Part shown: piece after piece, positions 13,866 through 27,800 of the stretch
Layout: the number at the start of each line of letters is the position of its first letter
Position numbering within the stretch: the stretch's first letter is position 1
Source of the DNA: Opisthorchis felineus
Lineage: Eukaryota > Platyhelminthes > Trematoda > Opisthorchiida > Opisthorchiidae
Assembly (NCBI GenBank): GCA_004794785.1
Contig: SJOL01001962.1
Coordinates: 29,002-93,001, forward strand
Length of the DNA: 64,000 bases
Reading direction: 5' to 3'
Position numbers and translations under genes: made by a program
Notes under the pieces: model-generated
Told to the model about the DNA's origin: nothing
The model's database searches: none
The model's input: only the letters and a program-made list of their open reading frames with translations

Positions 13866-16800
13866 GCGGATCTCAGCGGTTGATTTGGCAAGTAAGGGAG
13901 AATAACGACAAATATACCGACGAGTGTAGTTAGGTCCACAGGTTAGGTAGAATGATGCATCGTTAAATCGGGGATTCGAAGGCGTTAAGAAGACGTTATG
14001 TGAGCTCCGGTACTGAAGGTTGTTACAGGCTGAATGTTGATAGATAATTGTCAGAATATAATAATTTGTTAAAGATATCCTGTTTCTTGAATAAGTTCTA
14101 GAGCATTCGGACTTTGATTGGTTGGTCAAGACACGGTTAAAAATAGTTTGTATGACTTGACTTTATTGCTGGAGTTGACAAGATGGGACACGGAAGCATT
14201 TGCGATGATAAGACTTGTTAGAGAGTTTAGCGCTCTTTGATCCAAGCGCATGGGTGCAGTGCAGGTGAATACATTACCATTTCCTTGTTCCGGATCTTTG
14301 TCGTACACCAAAGACTGGCACAGTGGAATGTTTGTTTTTCGAGTTGTTGTGATAAAACACACTTGCTCAACCACAGAGTCATTTTCAAGCGGCAAGTTAA
14401 TATGCAGCTTAACCTACGGTGCATATTCTGTTGATAACTGTTCTTTCGGAACATATTCGTAACACCAGACCGTTCTATCTTTGTTGCATGATTTAACAAA
14501 TTTCATTTCGATAAGTTTGACACCTTGTTGTGCGGAAGCGTGCCCATCGATTCTGCGTGAGGCTTATTCTGGTTGTTCAAGTGCTCAATAGACCAATCTT
14601 CATCTCGAGCCTTGCTGATATCCGGGAAGTGTGACGAACTGATTTTATTCACCAACAAGGCGATCCAGATTGCTGGGGTCTTTAAATTCACCATACCAGC
14701 GGGAACGTACGATTGACGGACTTCCGACCTTTTGATCACCATTGGTTAGACCAGTGGACACCTGCATATAGCGGACTCACCACAAACTATTTGCGAAAAT
14801 TGCAGAGCTACGGGTAGGCTGCTAGGGCCAATAGAAATCCAATGCAGTGAGATCGGCGGATGAACATTCATTGGCTGTTGACGACCACTAGCTGGCCTAA
14901 GCACAATGACGTAAAGCTGATCACCAGCACTTGGTGTCCTGCATCGAGAAATTGCTGTCTTTCATCAATTTCCTTATGCTACAGATTCTTTTGTTATTAG
15001 ATTCCAACAATAATATCCCTTAACGATGCCATTTTCGTGCCATTTAGGTGACAATAAGCAGATAACTGGAAAACCATTTACCAGGTGATCATTATTCCAA
15101 TCACCCCGATGCGTGACGGTTGCAGGTGTTTAGTGGAACTAAGAACATTTCTATAGTTCGCCATTCCCTGGTGCTGATGGAGTAAAAAGAGTGGGTTTTT
15201 TGGCTTTTCTAAAATTCAGTTTTACTCAAGCATGCGGACCAACAGAATGCAAAGGCTCACGCGGTGATACAAAGCACACTTCGGTCTCTTCGAGTGGCCC
15301 GCTTCAGTTTGAGCATTAAGATACGATGTGCCTCGAAAAAGACCAAACTTGTACAAGTTATAGTACACCTAGTCATTCTTATGAGTTTGAGATCTTCTTA
15401 AGTTCTGAAACCCAGACTATGTTACTTAAAACCTTTATTTATAAAGGCCATCGAAATGTCGAACCATCAGGCATCATCGCCTCCAGGCGCCATATGAAAG
15501 GCTGACATCGAAATCGGATTAGCTGATCGGCAGTGGTTAAACCGCTGCCTAATCGCACACAATTTACCAGACACAGACGGCTCGCTTGGGGCCGAGGTTA
15601 GTGCTGCGCGCACGTCATGGAAGTCGATGTATACCCGAGAGAATGAGCTCTGTGATTGGACATATAGAGGCCTTTAACGAGCCATCAGCCGATCTGAGCA
15701 TGATGCCAAAGTGAAGAGCGTCAGCATCTACCTCTTGATCTTTGAAATGTTGGTCACACCAGCTGGCTCCTTTTTGTTCCATCGTAATTCCGCATCTTCT
15801 CGAATAGAAACATACAAATGTTTTCTGGGGTGCACATTACCTCAACGTCAAATTGCATAATTTGACAGTCTTTCATTAACCGGATGTTTATTGATGTTTT
15901 TGCCACTAGGATGACAATATCGAAGTGGTACTGAGTAAAGAATAGAAAAGGATTACCTAGGTTACTGTTGTTGACATTTAGTGGGTGGACCACCCTGACT
16001 GGTGACTCGCCCTTCCCCTCCGTAACAACCACTCTTATTAAGGCATTCCACCCAATTACACAAGACTGAGGCTGCACTAGGGAGATTTAGCCCCTTGAGG
16101 TTTACTCATTTGGTTTTCAGGATTAAGACCGGTTGTTTATGTGCCCCTCTTGGTTCTTTTCTGCTGTAGTATCTGCACGGTTCCAAGAAAACACTACTGA
16201 AACTATTTGTCTACGGCAGACGTAGATGACATTCTATTGAGCATTTTCTCTCAGATGAAAGAGCCATAATCAGAAAGCTTCTAACAAAGTAGGACTAACC
16301 ATCCTCTCTGACCTGAAAATGTATAACGGTTCGCACTAGGAGCATCCGGCTGTTTTATCATTAATCAGCTTCAAGGAGAAATGCGAGAAGTTTGGGCGTA
16401 CGAGTCCAACGTAAATGAGTCCCCTTTGGTACTCGGGTAACAGAGGTTCCGGCCAACGTGTGTGTTGGTGTTGGTGTATGTTCGGCCACGGGGATTAATC
16501 TTTTTGATAATCCTATGAACATTTCGGCTTTCCGTTCAGAACTCTTGAAGAATCGGCATTGTTATGATTAAGCACACGGAACCATCACACAAAATTCGCT
16601 TTTCCTCACCGAGAGTCCGGAGCCTCTTACAGTGGAAAATGAAACTATTAGAGTTTTACCAAAATATGGGTCACTTGGGTCTTTCAGTCATGTTTTACGT
16701 AAGTAAATTCACTAGGCAATAGGTCAGACAATGTAGGACCAATGCTTCCACAAGGCGTTCTTGCTGACACAGAGAATTCCCAGGTTCATCGACGATCGCC

Positions 16801-19800
16801 TTTCCCCTATTGCAGTGAATGTAGACCAACGAATTTGGCCAATTTAGCAACACTTGTTACAACAAGCGGATAACTTCACAGGGTTAGTCTGCTGGATGTA
16901 ATCGGCAAGGTGAGCTACTTTTGCCCTCAACATTTCCGGACCCTGACTGATTTTACCGTACCATGAAGTCTTTGAGGTTGGTGTCGAGTCATTTGACCCA
17001 CGTGTTTTGTTGAACGTTCACAAAAGTTGGACGGAAGTGCCAGTAAATGGCACGCCAATTTCGGCTTGTGTATTAGGTAAGCGGTCAGCGCCAAAGTGAA
17101 CTCTCATCTGAGTGGTATTTAATGTGCTTCATATTGTTTTCTTTAGCCCTTGTTTTACTTGTTCTAGAAACACTGCCGTTTCTGTGTGGCTTACTGATGT
17201 TGCCAGGCCCACGTGTTGTCAGGACTATACCAGCGCATGGTACGTACACTTAGATTTTCAAACTCACCTCTTATCAAATCCCTGCAATTCAGATTAAAGG
17301 CACCGCTGATGTGTTCCAAAAGGAGCTCACGTTTAATCCTAGTTTGCTGTAGGATAACACGACTAATTGTAAGATGAAATGAAAAGGATTGTTCATATAA
17401 CCGCAGTGAGAATACACATACCGCGTAGGTTTTTCCGCATGGCTTCTTCGCCCCTGTAATAAAAAACGCCCCAATGATAATGTGTATTTTCCGAAGCTTT
17501 GTTCAGTTCGCCCTCAAAAGAATGTCCATTAGATGTGACAAAAGATCACAATGTGCGCACACTGAGCACCAATGGTTTCACAGCTACAGTGGGATATTAC
17601 TTGATCTGCTTGAAAATGATATGTGATGAGTGATTCCCACTTAGCGTTACTGTGGTCATTTTTATCGGAACCTGAATGGACAGGACAAATTTACATTTTC
17701 CCTCAACTAACTATCGGAACCTATATCTTAGAAGTAAAAAATCCCACGAGTTTAAACAAGTTAGAACGGTTACATGTAATCTGGGCAAAATCAGCTAGTT
17801 TCGCTTTGAAAGGTTCGTACATATGAAATTACTCAACTTAAACTTACAATCCTAACCGGAAAAGCTGACGAAGCTTGTTTCCTGTGTATGTTGTTAGCTC
17901 TGCAATGCCCAAACTCTCACCAGTTATGCTGACTTAGTTTTCAGTTGGTGCTGCCAAAAAACGAGGTAAAACTCAGCCCCATGGTTAGCAGAATTGTCCT
18001 ATCATAAAAGGACTCAATCCTGCATTTTAGTCCAGTTTTCGGAGTCCAAGCCATGAAGACGGTTGTCAGGATGTTTAGTACAGCGCAACGCGTGTATTTT
18101 TTACTCGTTATTTCAAAGAAGAAATAACTGTTTGAGATTTTTGGTGACCTAATTCTAGCAGAAGAGTATTCTACCGCTCATGCGGTTTACGCTATGTGGA
18201 TATTTTCTGTGAGGCCACTGGCTCTAAACACCACTAACTGATTGGTTGCTGAAAGAAAATTTTGACGTGTGCAGTTGGTTCTCATTTGAGACGGAAGAAT
18301 TAAGCTGATCGGTTCACAAAGTGATTGGTTATGTATACCGTTCTGTTGCTATTTCTAGGTGTTATTTTGAATTGCTTTTAGCAGAGGTTGAAACTAGGAG
18401 GACAAAGTTCACATCAAGATGATTGATTCTAGGATTTCTGAGACGAATTCTGTATATTATTTTTGTTTAATCAGTAGAGCCTTCAATATTCAGTAAAAAA
18501 ATTGGCAAGATAGATGAGTGTTCTGGATGAAAAAGACCAGTGAGTTTGATAGCAATTACTCAAGAAGACAAAGCAGTGTTTAACGATAGGACGGCTAGTC
18601 CGCTGGACAAAAATAAACATATGTATGTATCATAGTAGATACTTTTGAAGACAAGTATTATCTCCCCAGCGTTGCTACAGCTAAAAAATTTTAATACGGA
18701 AAATGATGAACTGCAAAATTTCCTAGGTTTGATAAGCTTTAGGCAACCGAGTAAGTTATTCTTGGCGCGATTTATTTTATTTTTCAGCGGAATACGACCT
18801 ACCAAACGACGCTAGAAGGTTGCAATTTTTGTGAACGCAGATCGGTTGTCTGTTGAGCTTTTAGAATAACTGAAACTAGAAGAAAAGTTTAAACCTTCAT
18901 GTGCGGAAGAGTTAAGCTTTTCGGTTAACCGCCTGTCCATCTGTTCACCTTACCTTCTTTCAAAAATCCTCGTGAGAGCCACCCTGTGCTCGCCTCTTGT
19001 TGTGTAAAGCTAATCGCTGATCACTAGATGTGTCTGGATCTAGGAAGCTTCAACCACTAGAGTCGAAAAATATATCGACTGCTGTTTCAACCGGAACATT
19101 GCATGCGTCGACTCGTTTCGCGCAGCATGAGAATCTGACTTAGATATGGTTCTCGTGTAACCAGCTGACTTATTTAAACAATGTGGCTACCAGTGATGGT
19201 TAGAAAGCGCTACACAAGTAGTCATGGAACTCCTGGCTGAACCTGGAAATTAAAAGGTTGTAGACATTTACGTCAACTCTGTGAACCTTATAAACTAGTT
19301 ATCACTAGCATATGGCCGGAAAAACATTTTAACTTTAGGATCATCCGTCCCAACAGATATCGCCAATAAGAGCCCTCTGCATAACTTCCAAAGAACTGCT
19401 TCTCTAATTAAGAGACACCTAGTGATAAACAAAGCATTTTTCAAAAAAACCGGTCTGATATTTTTTACTCGAACAATGTCCAGGCAACCTACTTAGAAGT
19501 TAACTAGTAGTAGGAGTTCCCCAATCGGCCCAATGGCCGACGTTGTTTCGTACTTTATTAGTATGCTAACAAACTCACTTATAAGTGAAACTATTCACAG
19601 AGGTTTACGCCTAGGTCGGAGGAAATTCTGAGACATTCTTTTATGAAAAATTCAAGAAAACAAGGGTGTCTTACAAAAAAGCTTGCGGAAAATCCCAAGC
19701 AAATATAGGTAATATAGAAGCGGGCAAAAAAAAAATGAAAACCTGATGTGTCACTCTACCAAAAATGAATCTGATATCGTCGTTTTGTTTCACTTTAGGA

Positions 19801-20309
19801 GAAAGCGAACCTGTTGCATGGTGTTTTCGAATCCCATTCAAGGCGCCCTCGGATTGACCCACATACTGATGCCAGGGTGCAACTGAATCTAAAAAAATAC
19901 CGCCCAACTAATGTGTCTCAGGCGAAAAAAATCAGACGACTTAATACAGTGGCAGGTATTTTGAAGCAGACCATATTATTCAGACAGACGCAATATAGAT
20001 GGATGTCTCTTCACTTCCTCCAGAGTACTAATATACAAATTTAAAATAAACTATCGAAGATTAGCGGCAGAAGTGAAGCAACTACCTTTCTTTTTGCAGG
20101 ATTGGCTTGGATTAGGTTGCGTTGTCAAAATCTGTGGCTACTTAAATTTTGATATCCTTAGTTTCTGGTAGAGATTCAAAGCACTTTTTTACTGGCGCTC
20201 AGTAACCGTCCTAACACAACTTACCTAACGGAAGCCACTTAAAGGATATAGACTGATACGAGTATTATCAAACCATTATTTTTACTTTCTCACAAAATCT
20301 TTAATTTCA

Positions 20310-20553
20310 GATTGAATTCACGCAACGCCTCGCTCCCCCCACGGTCCGTGGGAAGTGCGAAGTTTGCCTTTTCCATTAGGTTCTTGCGCAATAAATTTCG
20401 GTCGTTTATTGCGCCACATTTACTATCTCCAGAAGTAATTTCAATGTATCACAGAGCTATTGATGTGGGTATCTTATGTGTTCGATTGCCACACCCCATA
20501 TACCATCTGGCTGCGTATTATTTCAGTATAGCTCTTTGTAATAAAGCCTCCTA
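20310..20553 (+). other. Possible terminal exon of an unknown gene
   Basis: A polypyrimidine tract and tttcag end at 20310, followed by about 80 open codons to TAA, and AATAAA overlaps the end (about 20540). The translation (begins NSRNASLPPRSVG) has no recognised domain and no upstream exon was identified. The combination of signals could be chance. Confidence 0.15.
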
Positions 20554-20981
20554 AGTGTAGGCGACGTACACACTATGTCCAGCAGCGTTTCACTAGCACC
20601 AGCTAACTGGGAATGTATACAGGTGTATTTCTGCCAAATTAATCTGCGTCACAGACTGGAAACAGCGCAACCATTTTCACATAAAAAAGAATTTAAGTGT
20701 GCTAACACTTTTTGTATCCTTATTCTTACACTACAATCACAAATAAGACTGTGAGTTCCAAATGCCAAAGATGAGACGATACAGCGGGATCACAGTATAG
20801 TTTCTTGTGGTGAATAGATGGAAAACGGGCGATGCACATTCGACTTACCAGAAATCACCCACACTTTTGACGCAGTTCAATCTAGATTCACTATCTCCAA
20901 TGACTTTTGTGCAGTGTTGCAGAACTTGAAAGGACAGAGGAACACGGAGAGATCTTCACGGTCAGGTACAGTGGAAATTTG

Positions 20982-21030
20982 GCCGATATTTTTGACCATT
21001 TTGAACATTTTTGACCGATATTTTTGACCA
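20982..21030. repeat. Short direct repeat
   Basis: ccgatatttttgacca occurs at 20982 and again at 21015, with a partial related copy between them. Confidence 0.85.
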
Positions 21031-22559
21031 CTTGGTGAAAGCGTCACATTTTGTTTACCTTTGCAATTTGCTGAAAAGTGGTTAATCCTCAGTGCCTTAG
21101 TTCTTTGCACGAGGTCTTGAATACGAATATGGGTCTCCGAAAGTTGTTACTTGAGATGGGACTTGTTTTCCTGCGTGTTTCTCACATATTTCATATTGGA
21201 AAGAAACTCAAATGGAGATTGGTGTCATTGGAACCTTAGTTGGCGGTGATACTTAGTGTAGATCTAACGTCACAATCAAATTCGTGTGTGCGCAAACTAG
21301 TACTATCGGGAACAACAATATGTGCCACAGTAAATGTGAGTAAGAGAGGATGGTGACTGGTTTTGAGGATCTGAACCACAGTCAAATATTGGTTGAGTGA
21401 CCAGCACTTTGCGACCGTCTTTAGGTTTTCAGTTAGCCGTGAGTTCCTTCGGAATGCATTAAAGCCTGTTCATTGCATCAAAGCGGTGATACCAAGTTCT
21501 CCTACTCATCGTTATTTTAACCCTCTATGCGTTGTGTGAACAGATTAGGGACTTGAGGCAAAACATCACAGTTTAGCTCTGTATAATGTTGTACAGTGAG
21601 GCCATTAGAGGATATCCCTTTGGAGGGAAGCATTCTTCCTAGTTTCCATTTTGCGCACTATTTATTGCGTGACTTTTCGTCAAAAGTGAACACCTTCAAG
21701 AAAGAACTAGATAATTCTTTTCGTTATTTTAACCCGCTATTGGCGATTACCTGCCATCATATCTCAGAGCCATGCTACGGGTAGGTTGTTTGGATGGACA
21801 TCTCTTACGGATACCGGGCTGATAGTCACCTAAAAATGCTGGTTCCCCAAATTCTGAGCTGTGGAGTTCTCTTTGGTACTTGAACATAAGTTTGTCAAAA
21901 GAACAAAGCTTCTCTGAGTAGAACCCTGGAAACGCGATAAATGGGTTTGACTTATCCCACTTTCGGGAAGACATTCACAAGTTCAGTTCTCTAATCACGT
22001 TTTTGCCCGATCTGAATAGACGTGGTAGTAAACGCAAGTTGAATGACAGCATTTTGAGGTTTCTCATCATTCACAATTAAGGCCACATAAGTAGCGAATA
22101 ACAAATGTGGAATTCAACATTTTAAATTCAAAATTCCGAGTCACGCTGAGAAAGGCGAGGTGCAACAAGGTCACATAGACCAAGGTGGACGCTAAGCACT
22201 GCGCAGGTCCTCTGTAAACAAAGACCTGACCTAAAATGTGTAATCGTCAAAACCTCACTCAAAGGCATCAAACAAGCTCACTCAGTTGTTGTAACAAGTT
22301 GAAAGACAAACGCTAAGTCAATTTGGTGGTCATAGTGTCTGGGGTCATTTGACGACAGAAGATCTGAAATCCGGCCAAACGTAGAACGCCTGTTGTTGCT
22401 TGTATCATTCTTCAAAACTTACTTACGGACATGTTCATTTGATGGTACCTCAAATCTGATTCCAGTTCTCCCTATGTTGACTTCACCGCTCATTCAAGTG
22501 AAAAGATAATTATTGTCAACAAGTACATAGATTTGAATACCGACTTGATTTTAACGACA

Positions 22560-22712
22560 GACTTAGCCGAATCACAAGGGAATGTGCTGCACAAATGCCG
22601 CCTCAAGTCCCAGTTGGCACGGTATTCGAGATATCGGTACTATCTACAACGTCGTGGAAGAGTTTTCAGCAAACTCCTGAGTGAGTTCATTCAAAATAAA
22701 TATTGTCAACTT
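22560..22712. repeat. Family 1 repeat fragment with internal inversion
   Basis: 22578-22655 (gaatgtgctgcacaaatgcc, then ggtattcgagatatcggtac) follows the array's plus-strand orientation. Directly after it gtcgtggaagagttttcagc and gagtgagttcattc read in the opposite orientation. The ribozyme core is missing, though the sequence just after the expected cleavage site is retained. Confidence 0.55.
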
Positions 22713-23800
22713 AATGCGTGCCTGCTGAACCACTTTGGTGGTATGGTCTTCGGAATAGGGCTTAGCTGTGCAACGATACAGGTTCTTTTAAGTGCTGAAC
22801 ACATGATGTCCGTTTTATCACTGGTAGTAACACTCGTTTGAAGTTGAATTCTGGATTCCCAGTATTGATTTATGGCTAGTTTTATTGTTAAATCGTGCGA
22901 CGCCTATTGAGCTTGACAACAGAATTTGAATAACACCTTCCCACATATCTGTCTTCTCTTCCTACTTGCGTTCAGGCTACCGAAAGTCTTCAGCTGCTTC
23001 ATAATTTAACTCAGGGCTATTTCTATTGTTAATGTGTTTTCAATTATCGGAAACTTGGCCACGTTGCTTTGACTAGTTTCTGGAATGAAATCACTCAGGT
23101 TTTATCAAGACCCAGTAGAAAAAGATAAAGCCTTGTGATTAGACGTGCTCCATCGAGCAACACCGGCCACCGTTCTTGCATCATTACATAAACTGGAATG
23201 CCAAATGTCCAGCACGTGTAATGGGGTCACCGCGCAATTCCGTTGACTGTGAACGATCTTAAGTCATTCCTTTTCCCATATACTCAACTAAGAATTACGA
23301 TCCACAGGTCCATTGTGGTAAGCGCAGATGCATGCAGACAGAATCTTGCGGTATGTTGCGCTAAAGTTAAGTTGAAGCTGCTTTTTTGTAGACGAGACCA
23401 TCATGATAGCTGACCACCGAATCAATGGTAGAAAATGAATCTATGTTCGTTTTAGGTTTTCAGTGGTTGTTGGAGTTGCAGAATTGCTGTTCACATTCTT
23501 CTCGCTTGAGCAGTCCCACTCCAGTTTTTGTACAATCTGTTCACATGATGTGTGTGTAGCTGAATCTCTTACATTTGGCATATGAAGCTAGAGCGTTATC
23601 AGTATTACACCAGTACCCGCTGGGCGCATCTGGTTTATCACGCTTGAATAGGCGAACATGTTCACGCGTGCATGGGTCAATCGACCGACACAACCAGGAC
23701 AGTTACGGGGTCGTCGTTCGAGGGGTCGAGCAAACCAATCACATTGTTCAAGCGTGAACCCGTTCGTCTGTTCGGGTGTGGCAATTCAGGTGCGTCCCGC

Positions 23801-23876
23801 GTAGGCTGGTGGAGTAGTGGTAACTCGCTCACCTTGCATGTCAGATGTACGGAGTTTAAACCCCGGCATTACCAAG
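23801..23876 (+). repeat. tRNA-derived SINE head
   Basis: ggtggagtagtggtaactcg (23808-23827) resembles a pol III A box region and ggagtttaaacccc (23851-23864) a B box, with tRNA-like spacing; ccccggcattacca imitates a T-arm plus acceptor. The CpG content is higher than in neighbours, suggesting relative youth. It is not a functional tRNA: no credible cloverleaf with a proper anticodon arm was found. Confidence 0.55.
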
Positions 23877-24699
23877 GATATGAACGGCTAATCAGCTTTA
23901 ATATGAGAAAAATTCGAATCCAATGCTTTCCCCTTTGGAATAGTTGTACCAGAACAGGAGAGGATTCTTCAAGCCAGAGCGGTATGAAGGTCAAATATAG
24001 GCTACTTTGTCCCTAGTCACCACTACACCTCCTGTGGCCTTACCCCATGTTAGTCAGAGATTTGTCAAAGATTAAATCACCCCGGTAGGGCAAATGTTGG
24101 GAGACAGGGAAGAAAAACAATTTTGTTGTAACTTTGGTACGAAATGTACAATATCTACATAGAAGACCGAATGTAGCAAGTCATGCCGGACGACAGTTGG
24201 TAGGGGTGGAAATATGCCTTTGCTGTCGAAGGTACCACCCCTGAAAACTATCTGAAAATCCCTCAGCTTCATCCACAGCAAAGCGTCAGCGTCAAGACTG
24301 ATTTTGCGGTTGATAAGGACTGATGACTAGGATGCAATGAATGTTATATTCGGGGAATGGAGAAAATGTCTGAGATAAGGTTAATGGAACGTTTCTCAGA
24401 TTACTCAAAAAAAGGGCAAACGCCTAGAGAGTCTAGTCGAAATATTCCCGTTTATTCGTCTCATGCTCGATGTGGGGCCGATATTTCCAGACCATATGAA
24501 ATACTCGGCTTATGTCCGAGCTTTTCACTTCAGTAGAAAACTGTACTCAGATTAAATTCATGAAAGCGGGCGACAGAGATGATATTCAGCTGAGTTCCTG
24601 GTTTATTATGGTGTGATATTCTGTACATCATTCCACTTGAAACATAAGATGGTACTTGTGCAGCTCATCCGTTTGAACAGTCTGAAAAACGAGGCATGC

Positions 24700-24852
24700 A
24701 TTTAAGTATCCTGTTTTCAGATGAGTACATACTTCTGCTTGGTACTCAAGCAAAAATTGAGGCTGAAGTAAATTTGGAGAATAAGCTTGTCTGATGAGTC
24801 TCAAAAGCGGAGAAACAAGTAGTGGGCTGTCGAAGAGTTTACAAGATTCTTT
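24700..24852 (+). repeat. Family 1 repeat fragment with hammerhead core retained
   Basis: On the plus strand CTGATGA (24791-24797) and GAAA are intact, and gtgggctgtcgaagagttt after the site equals the array consensus. Stem I can form six pairs, four of them wobbles. Stem II is eroded (G-A and U-C mismatches) and stem III is ACA/AGT. It is probably inactive or weak. The upstream ggtactcaagcaaaaattga matches poorly. Confidence 0.6.
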
Positions 24853-27800
24853 TAGGTAGTGTTGTGTCTGGAAATAAAACTGTTAGCTTTCAATTCACCG
24901 CATCATTGAGGACCGATCAACTTTGCGCTGACTACTAGAATGTAGTGGCACGGTCTCATCCTACTTGCAATGTCGACTGAAATGTTGAACTATTCATCAT
25001 GTTGGTTAACGAGTGGTTCACCATCTGAGTGCAAAACATGGTCAGAGATGTCTTCACATTCATAGTTGAATAACGTCAAAATCATTTTTTGGGTAGCAAA
25101 TCGTGATAGTAGAGATGCAAAGGAAACAATTTCATCCTCCGAATATCTGATGGAGTTTTGAAATCAGTAATTACAAACAAAATTAGAAAATGACTTCCTC
25201 AACTTTAACGGCAATCCGCTCCACCGAGAATTGCTTTTAAGTACGCTTCCAAATGGACGCTTAAGCTGACTTTCCATATTACTGCATGCGTGTGCTAATC
25301 TAAAATTGTGAATCTTCCCCGGGATAGAATGTGAGCTTTAGACGCAAAACCACTGTTCACAGGATAGATACTGAGTAAGACAACCAACGCGGCTTTGGAA
25401 TGTAAAGTGCCGAATCGTGTCATTCGTGTCTTTAGCCCCACTGCCATCAAGTGCCCTCCCCCTTCATGGTATCAACAGATAACCAGTCCTTGTGGCTTGG
25501 CGTTACAAATTACACAAATAACTAAAACTCGGTGAAAATTTGGCGACTTTTCTGATTTTCGTCCGGCGACACATCGCAGACCAGGTTGGACACACCAGAA
25601 TAGTCAGATACGTCATTTGTATTAACAAATTCTTAGTTGTACAAAACAGTGGGTAATACTCGAGCTAGAATGTATAAAGCTTCCTCAAAGCAATTTTTTA
25701 AAACAGATACTAAAATTTGCTTTAGCCTTGTTTACAAAAAATGGGTGATTTGGCTGTGGTAGTAACTGAATTAACGGGAAGGTATTACGATGAGCAGACC
25801 AGAACGTGTGTCATGGACTTGTTTACAATGACTGTTACAAGTTTATCGTATGTGAAAACAAAAGTTTCGAAGAAAAACCTATTTTCTTCAACGACACAAT
25901 GTACTTTTTGCAAAATAAAAGCACCGTATTCGATAAACGTTAAAATACTTATAGTAAGCCTTTCAAAAAGCCTCAATAAAATATGATTTGTGATTAAGGA
26001 GTAAGATTGGAGTGCGTGAACATCGTTTTGGCGTTGTACAAACTGATTGGGACATTCCACAAAAACACCTCAATTACGTCCAAGTCTCTTTGTTTGACTG
26101 AACAGTATAGAAATGCAAGAATTCGCACGGCGGATCCTGCATTCAAAAGCAATGCCTAATTGGTCAACACCTCTCAGTAGATTCTTCCCCGCTAGCTAAC
26201 TTTAAGGCGGGAAATGGCACGCCCTTAGAGAGCATGATGGGCAGCAATGCCCAACTTAATCCAATTTCCGTTCCACTGTTCGATCTGAAAGACTACCTGA
26301 AGATCAAGCAGCTCACCCAGGATTCCAACTGTCTTCAAGTGCAACAACGCTGTTCTGAGAAGGACAGTGGGTCAGTTGCGAGTCCTACTTGCAGATGACG
26401 TGCATGGCACTGCGGTCTCCTTAGCTGGGTCAGTTTGGGGCGGGGTAGAGTGTTATAACAGCGGTCCCTGTTATTTAGAAATTACCTTGAATATCTTCCT
26501 TGGGTCCCGTAGTCCACCTGGTAAGGCCTTTGGTTAATCGAGGAAACGGCTGAGGACGTGCAACATCCATCCAATCTTGTTCAGATACCGGAGAAGAACT
26601 AGTTTTAATGAGAAAGATGTACTGGTTTGGTCCACTTGAGTTTCCTATTTGTTTTTCGCACTGATACCATCATTTTTTAACAATAAGTAATCTCTTACCT
26701 GCAATAGTTCAGGTATCTCATATCCTTCGTCTGGAGTGCTCCTGCGGTTCAAACCAGTCTGGCAGTTTATCGCAGGAAAACCGACTTTGCGGAACTACCA
26801 AAAGTTGAGCAATGGATGGAAAAAATTTTGTTTTTTCGTTTCACTCAGATGAAAACTGGAACGCTAGTTGGTGAAAGCGTTAACTTTTAATGGATGTGCG
26901 CAGCGAACCAAATAGTTGCTGGAGGAAAACGGTTGGTGAAGGGGCTGTTTAAGTAATAACGTGCCACTTGCGCAAGAATGTAAGAAAAGTCATAACTCCA
27001 CACCCACTCATGCCAGTTGATTCCCAGACCAGTCTCCTTGCCAGTGCTCGTTCGCTTCTTTTGTTGGCTTGAGCAACGATTCCACCCACTGCTTTGATCA
27101 TTGGTTTCCACCGGGGTCGTCATACTGGAATTAGGAAATTTAAGGTGAAGCCTTAGTAGTGACTGGGAACATAATGTAGGTCAGTTGACGCAGAATGTCA
27201 CGAACTAAGGACACCCGATCGAATACTCTATATGGATAGCCCCCAGGATAACCAGGATGTGTTTTCTGTGGTTTTATTTTACGATGCAATATAATCGTTC
27301 GATGTAATGAAACCCAACTGTCTGTCTGACGAATAGTTGATTGTTCTTCAATAAAATGATGCCGTCGGCTCCACGGATACATACTATCCTTGGTAGTATT
27401 GATGTCGAGTTCGTCTGCGTTACAAACTAGCTTTACTTAAGATCTGGCTAACGAAATACCTTGGATATGGCTTTAGAAAATGAACAGGTGAGCGCCTGTA
27501 TAAGATAATCACATTAGTAGCAGATCGGGTGGCTCCATGTTCGTCCCAATATTATTTAACACCAACAACTTCGATCTCTCATTGCTCCTCTGGAAAAGAA
27601 GTTTATATAAGTCATCTACTGTGGTAATTCCCTCCGTGTTATGACTTCATCCAATGGGATTGCGTCATGGTATCACTCTCGTCAATGCTGGGTCAGTTTT
27701 CCCCCGTAGCTAATTTGGCCTCATTTATCGGTCTTAATTGGCGGCGAATCAGAAATCATCAGCATCAAATATCTGCCTGTCTTTTACACCGTTGAAATCA

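Noticed and set aside
13321..14742. Chain of minus-strand frames that could be one decayed retroelement
   Set aside because: Apart from the ten-residue endonuclease-like start, no motif links them, so a single element cannot be claimed.
15754..16077. Minus-strand 107-codon frame
   Set aside because: No recognised motif; its length is within chance for this composition.
23801..23876. Functional tRNA gene
   Set aside because: The promoter boxes are present, but no proper cloverleaf or anticodon arm could be drawn, so it was annotated as SINE-like.
27747..27775. tcatcag with possible hammerhead
   Set aside because: No stem II or GAAA partner on the minus strand.
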